Positions 26,262 through 38,800 of a stretch of 64,000 nt of DNA are shown here, in pieces. Origin of the DNA: Smittia aterrima. Lineage: Eukaryota; Arthropoda; Insecta; Diptera; Chironomidae. The stretch's first letter is position 1. Each line of letters begins with the position of its first letter. A model generated the notes under the pieces. That model worked only from the letters and a program-made list of their open reading frames with translations, did no database searches and was not told the origin of the DNA. The translations under genes and the position numbers were made by a program. The stretch spans positions 12,028,001 to 12,092,000 of the forward strand of contig CP093831.1 in the NCBI GenBank assembly GCA_033063855.1. The letters run 5' to 3'.

Positions 26262-29200
26262 ATGGAACAAATACGAACGGAGGAGTTTTTAAGAATTAAA
26301 ATAGGTAAGAATGGTTTATTAACGAAGCATTAGTGACTAAAAACTACTGCAACGAATGCTAGTGAGGTGACTTGTGAACATCCTGTAGAAAGAATTTAAT
26401 GAAAAACGCGCTAAAAGTGTTTCGCAAAGTTCAAACAATGGCAGAGATTCCGTTTGTTCCTTAATTTGACAGAAAAACCTTCGAATCTGATTGAACAATC
26501 AGATTCTATTAGCACGCAAGCCATGCGAGACATCTCTAAGATGTCACATAATTAAAGTAATTGCTAATTTCCCATTTTCGGCTCGCATTTGCCTTCAAAA
26601 GTTTGAATTGTTTGCTCGGGTCGCAACGCAGGTGGAAACAAAATCCAAATTTATTCAATGAAATCTTGTCTAAATGTCACATTGTCTCTTACATGGCCCA
26701 GCGAGTATCATAATTGATCAGACAATCGCCTTAAAACACCTTCAACTCATTTCCAAAACGCATCAATTCGACATCCAAAGTGAAAATATGAAAGAAAAGT
26801 TTCATTCTCAACGAGAGTCAGTCGATTTAATGAATGAAAACATGGCGCACGCATACAACTGCAGAAGGCATGAAGGTTTTTTTTTCTTGGCTGCTCGGTA
26901 TGAATGAAAATGTGTAGATGAATGGGTTTCAAGAGGTGGGACTTTTCAAGGAAATCTGAGCGGAGCTCGCTGGAAATTTGAAACGCGATATGTCACTTGC
27001 TTGCAAGGGAAATCTTTTCAACTGTGCTGTGTGTCAGCCCGGGATCAATTAAGCTCGACTATTCCCCTTGATGATAAAATTGGGTCAGCAGGAATCATGA
27101 TTTTATGACTAGTTAGTCTTGTCGACGTTCGTCGACCGATGAGGGTCGCTTTCATTTCAAAAACTAGAAAACCAAAAAACCAAAAACCTGAAAACCAGAA
27201 AACTAGAAAACCAAAAAACTAGAAAACCAAAAAACTAGAAAACCAAAAAACCAAAAAACTAGAAAACCAGAAAACCAAAAAACCAAAAAACCAAAAAACT
27301 AGAAAACCAGAAAACCAAAAAACCAAAAAACCAAAAAACTAGAAAACCAAAAAACCAGAAAACCAAAAAACCAAAAAACCAAAAAACCTGAAAACCAGAA
27401 AACTAGAAAACCAAAAACCTGAAAACCAAAAAACTAGAAAACTAGAAAACCAGAAAACCAAAAAACCAAAAAACCAAAAAACTAGAAAACCAGAAAACCA
27501 AAAAACCAAAAAACCAAAAAACAAAAAAACCAGAAAACTAGAAAACCAAAAAACTAGAAAACCAGAAAACTAGAAAACTAGAAAACCAGAAAACCAAAAA
27601 ACCAAAAAACCAAAAAACTAGAAAACCAAAGAACTAATTTGGTTGATTTGTTGGATCAGACGCGGTTGTCTCAAGAACTTGCATTTATTCAAATGGTTTT
27701 GATGTTCGGAACGGAGAAAATGAAAACAGCGATGAAAGTGTGCCTCAGAAGTGTGACTACGGATTATATGCAGAGCAATTATCCGGCTCAGCTTTCACTG
27801 CGCCAAGAGGGGAGAACGTCAGGAGTTGGCTTTATCGAATTCTTCCATCCGCGGTTCACAATCCTTTCGAACCTTTTCTTGCGGCAAAATATCTGACATC
27901 AAACTGGAAGGAAGCTCATCCCAACCCAAGTCAGTTCCGTTGGAATCCTTTTCAGTTGCCAAGCGCTGGCACGAATGTTGATTTCGTTGAAAGCTTGAGT
28001 ACAATCTGTGGCGCCGGAGACGAGAAATCACGTCATGGACTGGCCGTTCATGTTTTTTCTTGCAATACTTCGATGAAAGATCGAGCTTTCTATAACAGCG
28101 ATGGCGACTTCCTAATCGTCCCACAGCAAGGAGCTCTCGACATCACCACGGAGTTTGGAAAACTTTTCGTCGAGCCAAATGAAATTTGCGTTATTCCTCA
28201 GGGAATGAGATTTTCGGTCAGTGTTGCAGGCCCAACTCGCGGCTACATTTTAGAAGTTTTCGACGGACATTTCCAGTTGCCCGACCTCGGACCAATTGGG
28301 TACGAAAAGTTTAATAATTAAAATACTTCAGAAAATTAATTGAAAGATCTTTCAAAAAGACTCGAGTCTTGTGCCTCAGGGGATTGATAAGAATCACAAT
28401 TCACGCACACGAAAATGATTTATTGACTCGAAAGAGATGAACGGGCCAATGCAACTCAATGGCACGCACTCGTCGCGCGCACTGCTTTCTCCTTTCTACC
28501 CCAAAATTTTATGAATGAATTTGCTAAGGAGGATTTCTAACAACAAAAACTCATGCGACGATAGAAAACGTGAATGAAAAAATGTATTTTGATGATGTCG
28601 CTGTTCATCTGCTGTGACAGTGAACAAGCGACGTAAACGTAAGAAGATTAGATAAAGTTCTTCCAAGGAAAATTTCGTTCATCGGCTCAAAGGTCGTTGC
28701 GTGAACGAGATGAAAAGCGTCTTCGTATTTTCGGGAATCGGCTTTCCCTCTTTCTTTTCATCAACGAGAAACGACTTTCATTGATTTTTCTGCGCTCGTC
28801 TCAATGATTTCTCAATGAAGAGCTTTTCTTTTCTGACGCTGTGCTATTTATCATTTGCATGATTGTGTTCTCTCTGTATTTTTTTTTGTTCACTCGCTCA
28901 TTTGTTTATCGCCTCTTGATTTATGAATGGAAAAAACTGCTGGCTTTATGAATGAAATAAATACTCTCGTTTACTTCCCTCGATTGATGTGTGAATGAAT
29001 GAAAATATTGCTTTAAGTGTTCCGCATGATAATTTTTGGCGATTATGCGGACAAGTAATTGACAAAACAAATTCTTATCTTACTATATAAACTTTCTCAT
29101 TTCAGGTGAAGCGAAAAATCTCGCTGGACGGACTGTCTCGGCAGCTAGTCGTGATGTCTATTGTACAGTTGCCCTCGACCAAGAAGAAATAAATCGAACT

Positions 29201-32200
29201 CAAACTCAGCGAAATCAATCACTGTTCTTCGGTGAGGAGTTTTCGTTCGAAATTCCGCGAAAATTTCGCTATTTATCTGTATACGTGCTGGAGCGCGACC
29301 GTCAATTCAAGCAGGACAAGGCGGTTGGAAAGATAGCAATTAGAAAGAGCGATTTACATTTATACAATCACAAGGATAACTGGTTTCCTCTGCGTCCTGT
29401 TGATGATGATTCAGAAGTTCAAGGAATGGCTCACATCGAGGTGAAAATTCTGAATGATCAGGATGACCACAGCAAGGAGAACTTCAAAAGCACCAGCAAC
29501 AATTACACAACAACAACCATGCTCGCTCCGTCCTCGAATCATAAATCACCAAAGCTACTCCATTCCACACACGGCACAGTGCCGTCTCGCTCAAGTAGTC
29601 AGCAAGATGTCTCTATAATTTGTAATAACATGAATCATGTCAATCAGAAGTCTTCGGGCAATTTCCTACGCGTTCCTTACACAAACTCCCACCATCAAAA
29701 TCAACGTATCCAAGTTAAACTGAAAGCGTGTCAGGACTTGACGCGGAAAAACAATCAATGTGATCCGTACGCCATCGTCAGCGCCATTTATACAAACAAA
29801 CGAAAAATCACGCGACGAACGAAAGTTCGAAAGAAAACGATCCATCCTTCCTTTGATGACGTTTTTGAGTTCAATTTGTACGATTTTTCTCACGGCACGC
29901 ATGGAACAAGCGATAGCAAAATATACACAGTGACGCCATTCGGAGGAAATGATTTGAACGAAATTATTGTGCAGCTATGGCATTCAGCGGGCATGGCTGA
30001 GGATTCATTTTTAGGAGAAGTGAGATTATCAGCACGTGGTAAACAAGAGCTTCAATACATTCAGAAATCAGCATGGTATTCACTCCTTCCCCGCTCCACC
30101 GATTCACGTCCAGTGAAGTCTTGCGCCACGCCACCTGGCACACGATTAAGCTGCGAGAATTCACTTGGTTCGCTACGTCTGAAGCTTCACTATCAAGCTG
30201 ATCATGTTTTCCCTCTCGCCAATTACGATCACTTGCTGAATCTCTTGATCCAAAGCGTGAATCAACGTCCGACAACGACGTCAACAGTGTACCTGCTCGG
30301 CGAAATGGTTGCAAACAAGCAAGAAATCGCTCAGCCACTCGTAAGACTGTTCACACACAATAATCGTATCGTTGAAATCATTCAAAATCTCGCCGAATAT
30401 GAGATCTGTAAACTTACGGATCCAACGACCATTTTTCGTGGAAACACGCTCGTCTCAAAGATGATGGACGAGGCCATGAAATTGAGTGGGTTACATTATC
30501 TCCATTCGACGTTACGACCAATTGTCGAGCTAATACTTCACGAGAAGAAATGCTGTGAGATTGATCCGATGCGAATTAAAGAGAAAGAAAAGGTCGAACA
30601 GAATCTAAACAATCTTCACGACTACGTAGAGAAAGTGTTTGATGCCATCATTAAGAGCGCTCCGCAGTGTCCACGAGTGATCTGCGAGATCTTCTATAAC
30701 ATGCGTGAAAGTGCGACACGATATTTTCCAGCTAACAAAGAGGTAAGACTTGCTCACCGGAAAAGGTCGCTTCAGTGATCAATTTCATTTTTAATTCCAA
30801 CAGATTCGATACTCTGTCGTGTCGGGTTTCATCTTCCTACGCTTCTTTGCACCCGCCATCCTTGGTCCAAAACTCTTCGATCTGACAACGGAACCATTGG
30901 TAAGTCGCAACTTTATCGCTTTTCATTCTTACCCTTTCGTCGCGGAATGTCCACGAACGTGCACAGGATGTGGGCACTGCTCGAAATTCTCAGAATTTAT
31001 CGTCGCATACTTTTAATTTCATGAATGAACGCGAAACAATGAGAATGAGCTCGACGCTTAAATCGACTTCTCACTGAATTTACAATTGGCTCTGGCATTC
31101 GTCAATCAAACAGTTGCTTGAGGATTGAACGAAAAAGAAGAAATTAAACGTTTCTGAGGGCGACAGAATTAAATCGATCGAAATAATGATTTGTGAGGGG
31201 GTGGAAGATCAGAGATTTGATTTGCATTTTTAATTTGACGAAGGGCGGAAATGGATTAAAATAATTGTTACGCAAACTTCCTTTGGAATTAAGTTTTAAT
31301 TAAACATTCGCACCTTCTCGGCCCCCTCGTGCGTCTTCCTTCCTTCACTGCCTCTTACTTATTTTAATATTTTCGTTCGATTCTTTCATTGAAGAATAGT
31401 TTCGTCTTACAAACGAAAACGAAATCAAATTTCATTGAGCAGCTCAGTTTGTTTTATTTATTTTTTTGCTTCTGTTTGTTGTTTTAATGATGTTTGTTAG
31501 ACGTCGAAAGATTTCATTTTCGCCTCTCGCACAACTCTCGTGGGTTTCGCTCCTCATGCCTTCAAAATTAGCAAACAGAATCTTCATAAATCATCACTCA
31601 TTGCCCGAATGCTAAATTGTGTCGTTTGTGGAATTGACGTGACATTCGTCACCTAATCAATTCGTTATTAAATCGATCACGTTCTGGCGGTGTTGTAAAT
31701 TGTTTGAACAAGAAAGTTTTCAAAGACGATTTCACGACGCCTTAATCCGCGGCGTTGCTAATGCTTCGAACATAAATTAAACAAAACGAATCCAAACAGA
31801 GGAACAGAAAATGAAATTTTTATTGCTTCCGAATGGTAACGAGCGACGACTCACTGCTTGAGCTTACTAAAGGGTTCGCAACATTAAGTTTTTAATGCAA
31901 CTATCTCTACATTTTAAAGCGTCTCGCTAGCCCCTCAAGTCACAAGTTCTCGGCTCATCTTTTCCAAAAAAAGATTTAGACCGGAAGTTTGCGGTTCTTC
32001 TCTCGTTTCCCAATTCTGATTTCATTCTTCTTTTTCTTACTACAGGATCAACAAACGAATCGCACACTCACGCTCATCTCAAAAACAATCCAATCGCTTG
32101 GCAATCTCGTGAGTTCCCGCTCAGCTCAGCAACACGCGAAAGAAGAGTTCACAGTGGAATTGTACAAAAAGTTCTGTACAGAAAAACATGTTGATGCCGT

Positions 32201-34456
32201 GAAAAAGTTTCTCGACGCAATTTCAACGAAGGCAGATTCAGAGGAAGAGCTGGAATCATGTGTAAGACCAGAGCCGATACTGCTAAAAGACGGGTAAGTT
32301 TATCACTTGTTTATCACATCTTATCACTCCATGAAACACATTTTTCCTTCCCCAAATCTGCTCTGCAATAAAAAAAAGGGATTGGTAAGTTGTTGCAGTC
32401 AGTTTCCTGGGTTGTTGCTTGATTCAAGTCGAATCGTTTCCGATTGTTTGCATTTTGTGCTAACTCACGTTGTTCTCTTTTCCCACACAGGATGATGACG
32501 AAACATGCTCAAAATCGAAAACGTTTTGGTCGTCGCAACTTTAAGCAGCGATATTTTCGGCTGACGACGCACAGCATGAGTTATAGCAAAGCAAAAGGCA
32601 AAAAGCCAATCTGTGATATTCCATTGACGGAACTGGTGGCTGTCGAGAGGCTCGAAGAACGCAGCTTTAAAATGCAAAATATCTTTCGGGTGAGTTTTCT
32701 ATTCTGATTCATTCGTTGTGTTAGATTTGAGTGTTTGTGTTTGGTTTGTGACGATACACCGCCCACAATCGTTGAATCCCTTGCGTGTTCTCATGATGAG
32801 ATGTCATGAATCATCGACATTCTTAAGTAAACTTTATTATCTTCCGCGTTTCTCTCTTACAATTATGGAGTTGATGGATGATGCTAATGAATCCAGACGC
32901 TGGTCGAGGGACGACACGATTGCGTGACAAATTACTGTGAAATCGAATGGAAAATTGCCGCACTTTCAAAATTGGATCAACGTTCTCGATTCTCCTTCGC
33001 TTTAATGATGGCACTCGAGTAGTTATGCAAATTGTTGGCTGGGAATCCGCCAGCATCATCACAATTGCGGCCTCATCTCTTTGTGCGGTTATTAGAAAAG
33101 TCTTGTTATGACGATGATGAGAAAACTATTTTTGATGATTCGAAATCAGTTGATGGAGCAAGCAACAAGCGGCAGTGCCAGATGGCGATGGGAATAAGTT
33201 TCAGCTTGCTCCGAATTTTTCTTTTCATTTGCCGATGAAAAAAACTGAATAATAAATTCACATCTGGAGGCTCTTTCTTCATTTCGCAACAATTATGATT
33301 GTTTAGAAGATCCATCATAATTGCACGGAGCCAATTATCCAACTGACACAGATTTTTCGCTGCTCGCTCTTTCTCTTGATCTTTTGCGGAATTATTTTTA
33401 TTTCACTTCTTTTTGCTGCTCTTTGTCTTGATGGAAAAATCATTCGCGATGTAATTAGAATTCTTTGTTTACACGTTTCAACGTCTGAGCAGTGTTCGAA
33501 ATTTTTGCCTTAGTCGTGGTTCACCTGAAAGGCAAAGCTGCTTCCTGTCTTGATTTCTCACTGTTGTGGTTAATTGACTCAACGTAATCTCGAACGTTGT
33601 TTATATTTTTTTGGTTTCTCGTTTTTCTTTCACCCGACACTGGAAAGTTTCAGGTTCATATCTCCAACATTTTGCAATTTTGTGATGTCTGTTTTTTGCT
33701 CGAATGTTGATGAATGGGATTGAGTTACCTTGATGCACAATGTGATGATTTCTTTTATTTGCAGATTGTTCGTAAGGACCGACCGCTTTACATACAGACA
33801 GCCAATTGCGTGGAAGAGAAGGAGTGGGTCGATCTACTGAATAAGATCTGTGAGAATAATAAACGACGATTAGACACGTTCCATCCATGTGCATTTATCA
33901 ACGGTGCTTGGACTTGGTGAGTTTGCATAAATTTCAATCGTGATTCATTTCTCAATTCAACTTCCGTAATTTATTCATTTGCAGTTGTAATGAATCCGAT
34001 CAATACGCAAGAGGCTGCAAGGCGGTCGATGACACTCCACTTGAAGTTGACTTAGTGACGCAGCTTGACCCAGCCAGAGACCTTCAAAGACTTCACACTC
34101 TCATTATCAACAATATGAACGTTATGCAAAAGTTCTTTGATAGTAAACACGGCAACAGTGATGAGATAATGCTCACCCGGACAACGCTTCAGAAGCTAAG
34201 CGAGGTTGCAATGCAGCTTGAACAAATTCACCGGAAGCACAGAAACAAGGAGAACAAAGAGATGAAAATTGGAAGCCAACAAGAACCAATAGGCGATGAC
34301 AATTACCTTCGAGGAATGAGCTCGTCGAGCCTCAACTCAGGATCGTCGACAACACCGCGGCCTCCTCCCACGCAACACTTTGATATTCAGCCTGCTCTCT
34401 TCCAACGCGGTCATTTCTTGCGAAACTCAGATAGTGAAAGATTCTCACATTTCTAA
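26262..34456 (+). CDS. RasGAP1: Ras GTPase-activating protein, GAP1 family (C2-C2-RasGAP-PH-Btk)
   Basis: Stimulates GTP hydrolysis by Ras and so dampens receptor tyrosine kinase signalling; acts at the membrane. Exons: 26262-26304, 29106-30742, 30804-30899, 32046-32293, 32491-32689, 33765-33916, 33985-34456, about 948 residues. The 43-nt first exon (MEQIRTEEFLRIKIG) joins in phase to EAKNLAGR, the start of C2A, exactly as in Drosophila Gap1 and vertebrate RASA3. A second C2 domain follows (VKLKACQDLTRKNNQCDPYA). The RasGAP domain has the arginine finger in TIFRGNTLVSK and the motif FIFLRFFAPAILGPKLF. The PH domain is split over two exons, followed by a Btk zinc motif (HPCAFINGAWTCCNESDQYA, then RGCK). 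The end KIGSQQEPIGD matches the RASA3 tail. Intron 1 carries a satellite and a gene fragment. Confidence 0.94.
27159..27636. repeat. Octamer tandem repeat (RAAAACYA), about 60 units
   Basis: 478 bp built almost wholly of 8-base units GAAAACCA, AAAAACCA, AAAAACTA and GAAAACTA in mixed order. On the minus strand this gives a meaningless Phe/Trp/Leu/Val/Gly-rich frame. It lies in RasGAP1 intron 1 and abuts the homogentisate dioxygenase fragment within a few bases. Confidence 0.97.
27643..28321 (+). pseudogene. N-terminal fragment of homogentisate 1,2-dioxygenase
   Basis: Homologous to the N-terminal half of HGD (tyrosine catabolism, ring cleavage of homogentisate). Diagnostic blocks: YGLYAEQLSGSAFTAPRG, RSWLYRILPS, DFVESLSTICGAGDEKS, HVFSCNTSMKDRAFYNSDGD, EFGKLFVEPNEICVIPQGMR and LPDLGPIG. 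The frame is open for about 225 codons but has no ATG upstream of the conserved part, and the extreme N-terminus is poorly conserved. After GPIG the sequence reads GG|gtacg, a possible old splice donor, then a stop. The C-terminal half with the iron-binding His/Glu residues is absent from the following 780 bp, so it cannot be a working dioxygenase. It sits in RasGAP1 intron 1, same strand, directly after the octamer array. Most likely a DNA-level partial copy; an exapted exon is possible. Confidence 0.85.
28322..29105 (+). other. Remainder of RasGAP1 intron 1
   Basis: Intronic sequence after the dioxygenase fragment up to the AG at 29104-29105. No further homogentisate dioxygenase exon or other gene is seen. 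Confidence 0.6.
30900..32045 (+). other. RasGAP1 intron within the RasGAP domain
   Basis: 1.15-kb intron between EPL and DQQTNRTL. AT-rich, no nested gene or repeat noticed. Confidence 0.7.
32690..33764 (+). other. RasGAP1 intron splitting the PH domain
   Basis: 1.07-kb intron between QNIFR and IVRKDRP. Short ORFs inside have no support; no RNA gene seen. Confidence 0.7.
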
Positions 34457-35825
34457 TAGTGACTGATTCATCAACGGAAACGCTGATTTAAGGAAAGCAA
34501 ATGATTGACTCTACAAAAACTTATTTACGGCGATATGCAGACTGTTGACGTTGAGTTTAAGTTTCTGCTGATGATGTAAAGCGTTTTATGATTTTATTTC
34601 AAACATTTAAATTGATTTTCATATTCAATGAACTATGATGACGAAACTCTTGAGACTAAAATCGCGATACAAACAATATAAATGATGTAAAAGCTTCATG
34701 TTGTGTAAATTTTTGTGTTAAATGTTCATGAATTAAGTGTATAGCGATAAGAATCAAGATCCAATGGATTGTTTTAATTCTACGTCTTTCCCTTCTTTTC
34801 CACGCAACTAACGTGGGAATTATAAATGGAAAGAAATCCTCTTTTCTCAAAGTTTTAAATTTATTTTCTTTCTAGCTTTTTAAGAACTTACAAAATAATT
34901 GTTAAGAATGACGATGATTAGCGTCGATAGTTGATGAAACAAATTAAGATTAAAATCCTGAAATAGAAATAAATATAAAATCGATTGAAAACACGAAAAT
35001 AATTGTTTTGTTGAACGGATCATGAATTTTTATTTAAACATCAAAATAATTATTATCACAAGTGAAAACGTTCGTGAAACATTGAATAAACATTTCGGAG
35101 CTTTTAAGCATTGGAAACATCAAAAAACATTAAAGCTCGTTTCGAACATTGGCAAAAGCTCTCATTGCTTGTTTACCGGGAAAGTTGTCAGAGAAAGCCG
35201 CTGTGCAGAGGAAGATAAATGAAAATAATTTATTTTTTAATTAATTAGGTAAACGTTCTCACCTTTCGCTCATTATGAACCTTAAACGTGTTTCGTCTCG
35301 ATGAGAAATTAAACGAAGTTTTCCTCGAGATCTTCTCGCTCATTCTTCTTTCCAGCGTGGATTTGAGAAATTGCATATCTAAGTCTTAGAAATGAATCAA
35401 TAATTAATGACAATAATGACGTTCTAAAGAAAAGTTTCAACAATCTACAAAATTCGAATTTGGATTTTACATTCAATGATTCACATTCAACTTCAAATGG
35501 ACAAAGGGTTTAAAAATGTTCGAGTGCTTGAAACAGAAGTCGAGAAGTGTGAAATTGAAAGGTAGTTGAAACATTCGAGAGAGAGTTCAAAAAGGAATGA
35601 AATCAATTATTTTGCATGCGCGCACCATCACGATCGAATCGGAAAAAAAATTGAGTGGAAATAGGAAAATATCTTGAGGCGAAGAGAAAAATTTACGCTG
35701 GGATTTCGGTTACATACGCCAGTGTATTTGATAATGTGTATTTGCGAACAATTTTCCAGCCTCCTTTCATTACCCCGGAATAGAATTAAATTGGAATGAG
35801 ATTTTCATGAGATTATTTTTCCATT
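34457..35825. other. Convergent spacer between RasGAP1 and cyclase copy 2
   Basis: Holds the 3' ends of RasGAP1 (+) and cyclase copy 2 (-). A possible but weak last exon for copy 2 lies here: an acceptor TTTCTTTAG followed from 35423 (-) by a 6-codon tail and a stop. Nothing else is supported. Confidence 0.4.
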
Positions 35826-38800
35826 TCAATTGAATTGAGTGATAACATTTTCGATCGCATAATTGATTGTGACGAGATACTTACGGGTTGAAGGTCCTTG
35901 CTGTGAGACTTGAATCATTCCAAAGACGACAGCAGCTAGGGAGCTGTGGCTTGAATGTTGTCTCGTAAGAGAAACTGGCGAATTACTTCTCGCCATTGGA
36001 ACACCCGCAGGACAAATTGTTGGTGATGTCAGCCTACTCGCTGACTCGTTCTTACCCAAAACCCAATAAGTGAACATGATCCCTTTTCCTTTCACTTTAA
36101 TTTCGCCTCTAGGTACGCACGTGTAACCCTTCTCATGCAACAAGTGGGCGGTCTGTTGAGGAACTTGAATTTTCCAGTTCTCACCGGTTGAATCCATTCG
36201 CGATGCAACATTCACTGTTAGCATGAAAAAGTAATTATCGTCAACCAAAGGTTTCCTCTTAAACCACAAAAACCAACCTGTATTGCCCCATATATCGAAT
36301 ATAGGCTTTCGTGCACCAATTACTCCGCTAATCAAAGGTCCCGACGAAATTCCAACCCGCAATTGGAACGTATTGAACGCATCCATGTTGACTTCCTGTA
36401 ATTTCTGCCTCATCGCGATGGCAAACTCCACCAATTGACAAACACTGTCCTTATCGGATATTCCGAATTTAGGATTTAATCCTGATGCTGCCATGTAAGT
36501 CCTAAGAACATGAGTTTTCCAATCAATTCGAAAGCCGAAAGCACTTTGCATAAAACTTACTGTCCAACAGTTTTAATCTTCTCAACAGATGAAAATCTCT
36601 GTTCGTCTAGGAGAGCGTCAAAATCGCAAATGATTTCGTTCAGAACTCTGATGCAAGCTTTGCCATTCTCCATGTCCTCTGAATAGAAATCCTGAAAGTT
36701 GGGAATGCTAGCGAACATCACGCCACAAAGGTCGTGGCTCTTTGAATAAATGTCATCTGACATCTCGTGAGAGAGATAATATGACGCGACGTGTTCGGGG
36801 AGAATGTTCTTAATGAGCAAATCATTCAGATGTCGATTGGATTTCATGTTGGAAAGTTCTCGTTCAGCTTCCTCCTTCCAAATGAAATCAAGTCTAGCAA
36901 TCACCTCGACGAGTCTCGCATGATGAATCACCATTGTCAAAAATGCCTGCGAAATTCAGTTTCAATTGATGTTGCGAAAACTTGGTTGACATAAGATTTA
37001 CCGTCAGCAGAATCACCATCTGAACTGTCGAAGAAACTCCCAAGTGATTCTTTTTCTCGTTATACAAATTGAAGACATCGGGGTAAACAAAAAGAATGAG
37101 AGAACAAAAGATTGACACGAGCCCAAGAGCTAGGACCGTTTTAACAAGGTAATATAACTTCAGAGCCGTTGCTAGCGCAATGAGACACAGGACCCAAGTG
37201 AATACTACGTACTTCGGTTGAATACATTGAGCAGACGTCTCACAAAAAACTGTTTCGTTAATGGACAAACGCTGAGTAAAGATTCTATTCTCGTCCAAAC
37301 GATAAGCAGCAAATCCCGTTGAGCTTGCTAGTGACATTAAAATCACTGCAGCGCAAACAAAGAGGGTTCTGTGGCTTCGATGTAAAATCAATTCTGCTGA
37401 TTTCTCCCGCAAGAACTTTGGCAAACAAGAATATTCCTCGGCCATGACGAGAATGCCACCTCCCGAGATGATTAGAGTTGTGGTCACAAGAACAATATTT
37501 GAAAATGTGCTTCCTGGAACAATCACAAGCTGAACGAGAACGGCAAAAATCCATACGATGAACATGCAGAAGATATTTGAACGAAACATGTCCTCTCTCA
37601 ACTGACAAAAGCAAATTTCTTGCAAAGGTTCTTTAAAGCGAAGTGTCCATGCGTTGAGATATTCTTCTCTCATTTGTTTGTTCGAGTTGATTTGAATATT
37701 TTGATCGATCATCTCATCGACGACTTCTTCTGGCACGACCGATATAGAAGTCACTTCTTCAAAATTGCTCTCTGCGTCTGGTGTCAAAATCTTTTCTTTA
37801 AGCTGCGGATTCGAGGAAAGTTTTTATGTAAAAATATTTTTATCAAAAACTTTCTAAACTCACATTTTGAAAAGGAATCTCTGGAGTCCAGTTCGAATGT
37901 TCCTCGTCTCTTAACGTTGTCCTGGATGCTTGTTTCATCAACAAACTCTCTTTGGTTTCACTTGATTGTCTTCTGATTTGTTGTGAGTCTCGATGAACCA
38001 ATTTTCCTTTCTTGTTGCGCAGAGGCTCGGTCCGTGTGATGAGATAAGTTTTAATGTTCATCATCTTCAAGTGATTGTCTCTCGATTCTCCATCGCCTGG
38101 CTCAACTTCATAAGCGTCATTTAAGCACTTCAGAGTCGCTTCGGAGATGTGAACTCTTCCTGGAATTCCTCCGCTTTCCATGTGATTGGCAATGATGACA
38201 TCGTTAGACCAAACATCGAAATGCCACTTTTTGTCACCGAGAACTCCGCACATGACACTTCCGCTATGAATTCCAATTCTCATGTCCAAGGTGTCAACGC
38301 TCGTGGTGCTTCGAACATCTTTGATCGCTTTTATCATGTGCAAACCTGCTTCGACACTGCACACAGCGTGATCAGGTCGTGACTTCCAACTCTGCGTGTC
38401 AAACATCGAAATGCAATAATAACAATCGCCAAGGAGTTTGATTCGAAGGCAATGATTGTCCTGTTGAGAAATGAATGTTAAATAAAATTCGAGTAGATTT
38501 AATCGAATGAAGCGTGAAATTATTTTCATTTCGCTCCATCTGCTTTCAGAAATAAAACGAAAAGCTTTGCTCACCTCAGCGATTTTATCGAACCTCGCAA
38601 ACAAATCGTTTAAAATCTTTACGAGCTGTTGCGCTGAGGTTGTGCTTGCGAGTTGCGTGAATCCTTTTATGTCAGCAAAGAGAATACTGACGTTGTCCAT
38701 GTGGTAAATGTAAAGTTTCTTGAACTGCGTGTCTGATTCGTTTGGTGACTTGTACATTTCCTTTCGAATGTCATTATTAACAAACATTGGGAGAACTAAG

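Noticed and set aside
27339..27524. Minus-strand ORF rich in FWFSGFLVF
   Set aside because: Pure translation of the octamer satellite; no coding meaning.
35404..35423. Candidate last exon of cyclase copy 2 (six codons after an acceptor)
   Set aside because: The splice phase works but the peptide is too short to judge and does not match copy 1; left as a hypothesis.
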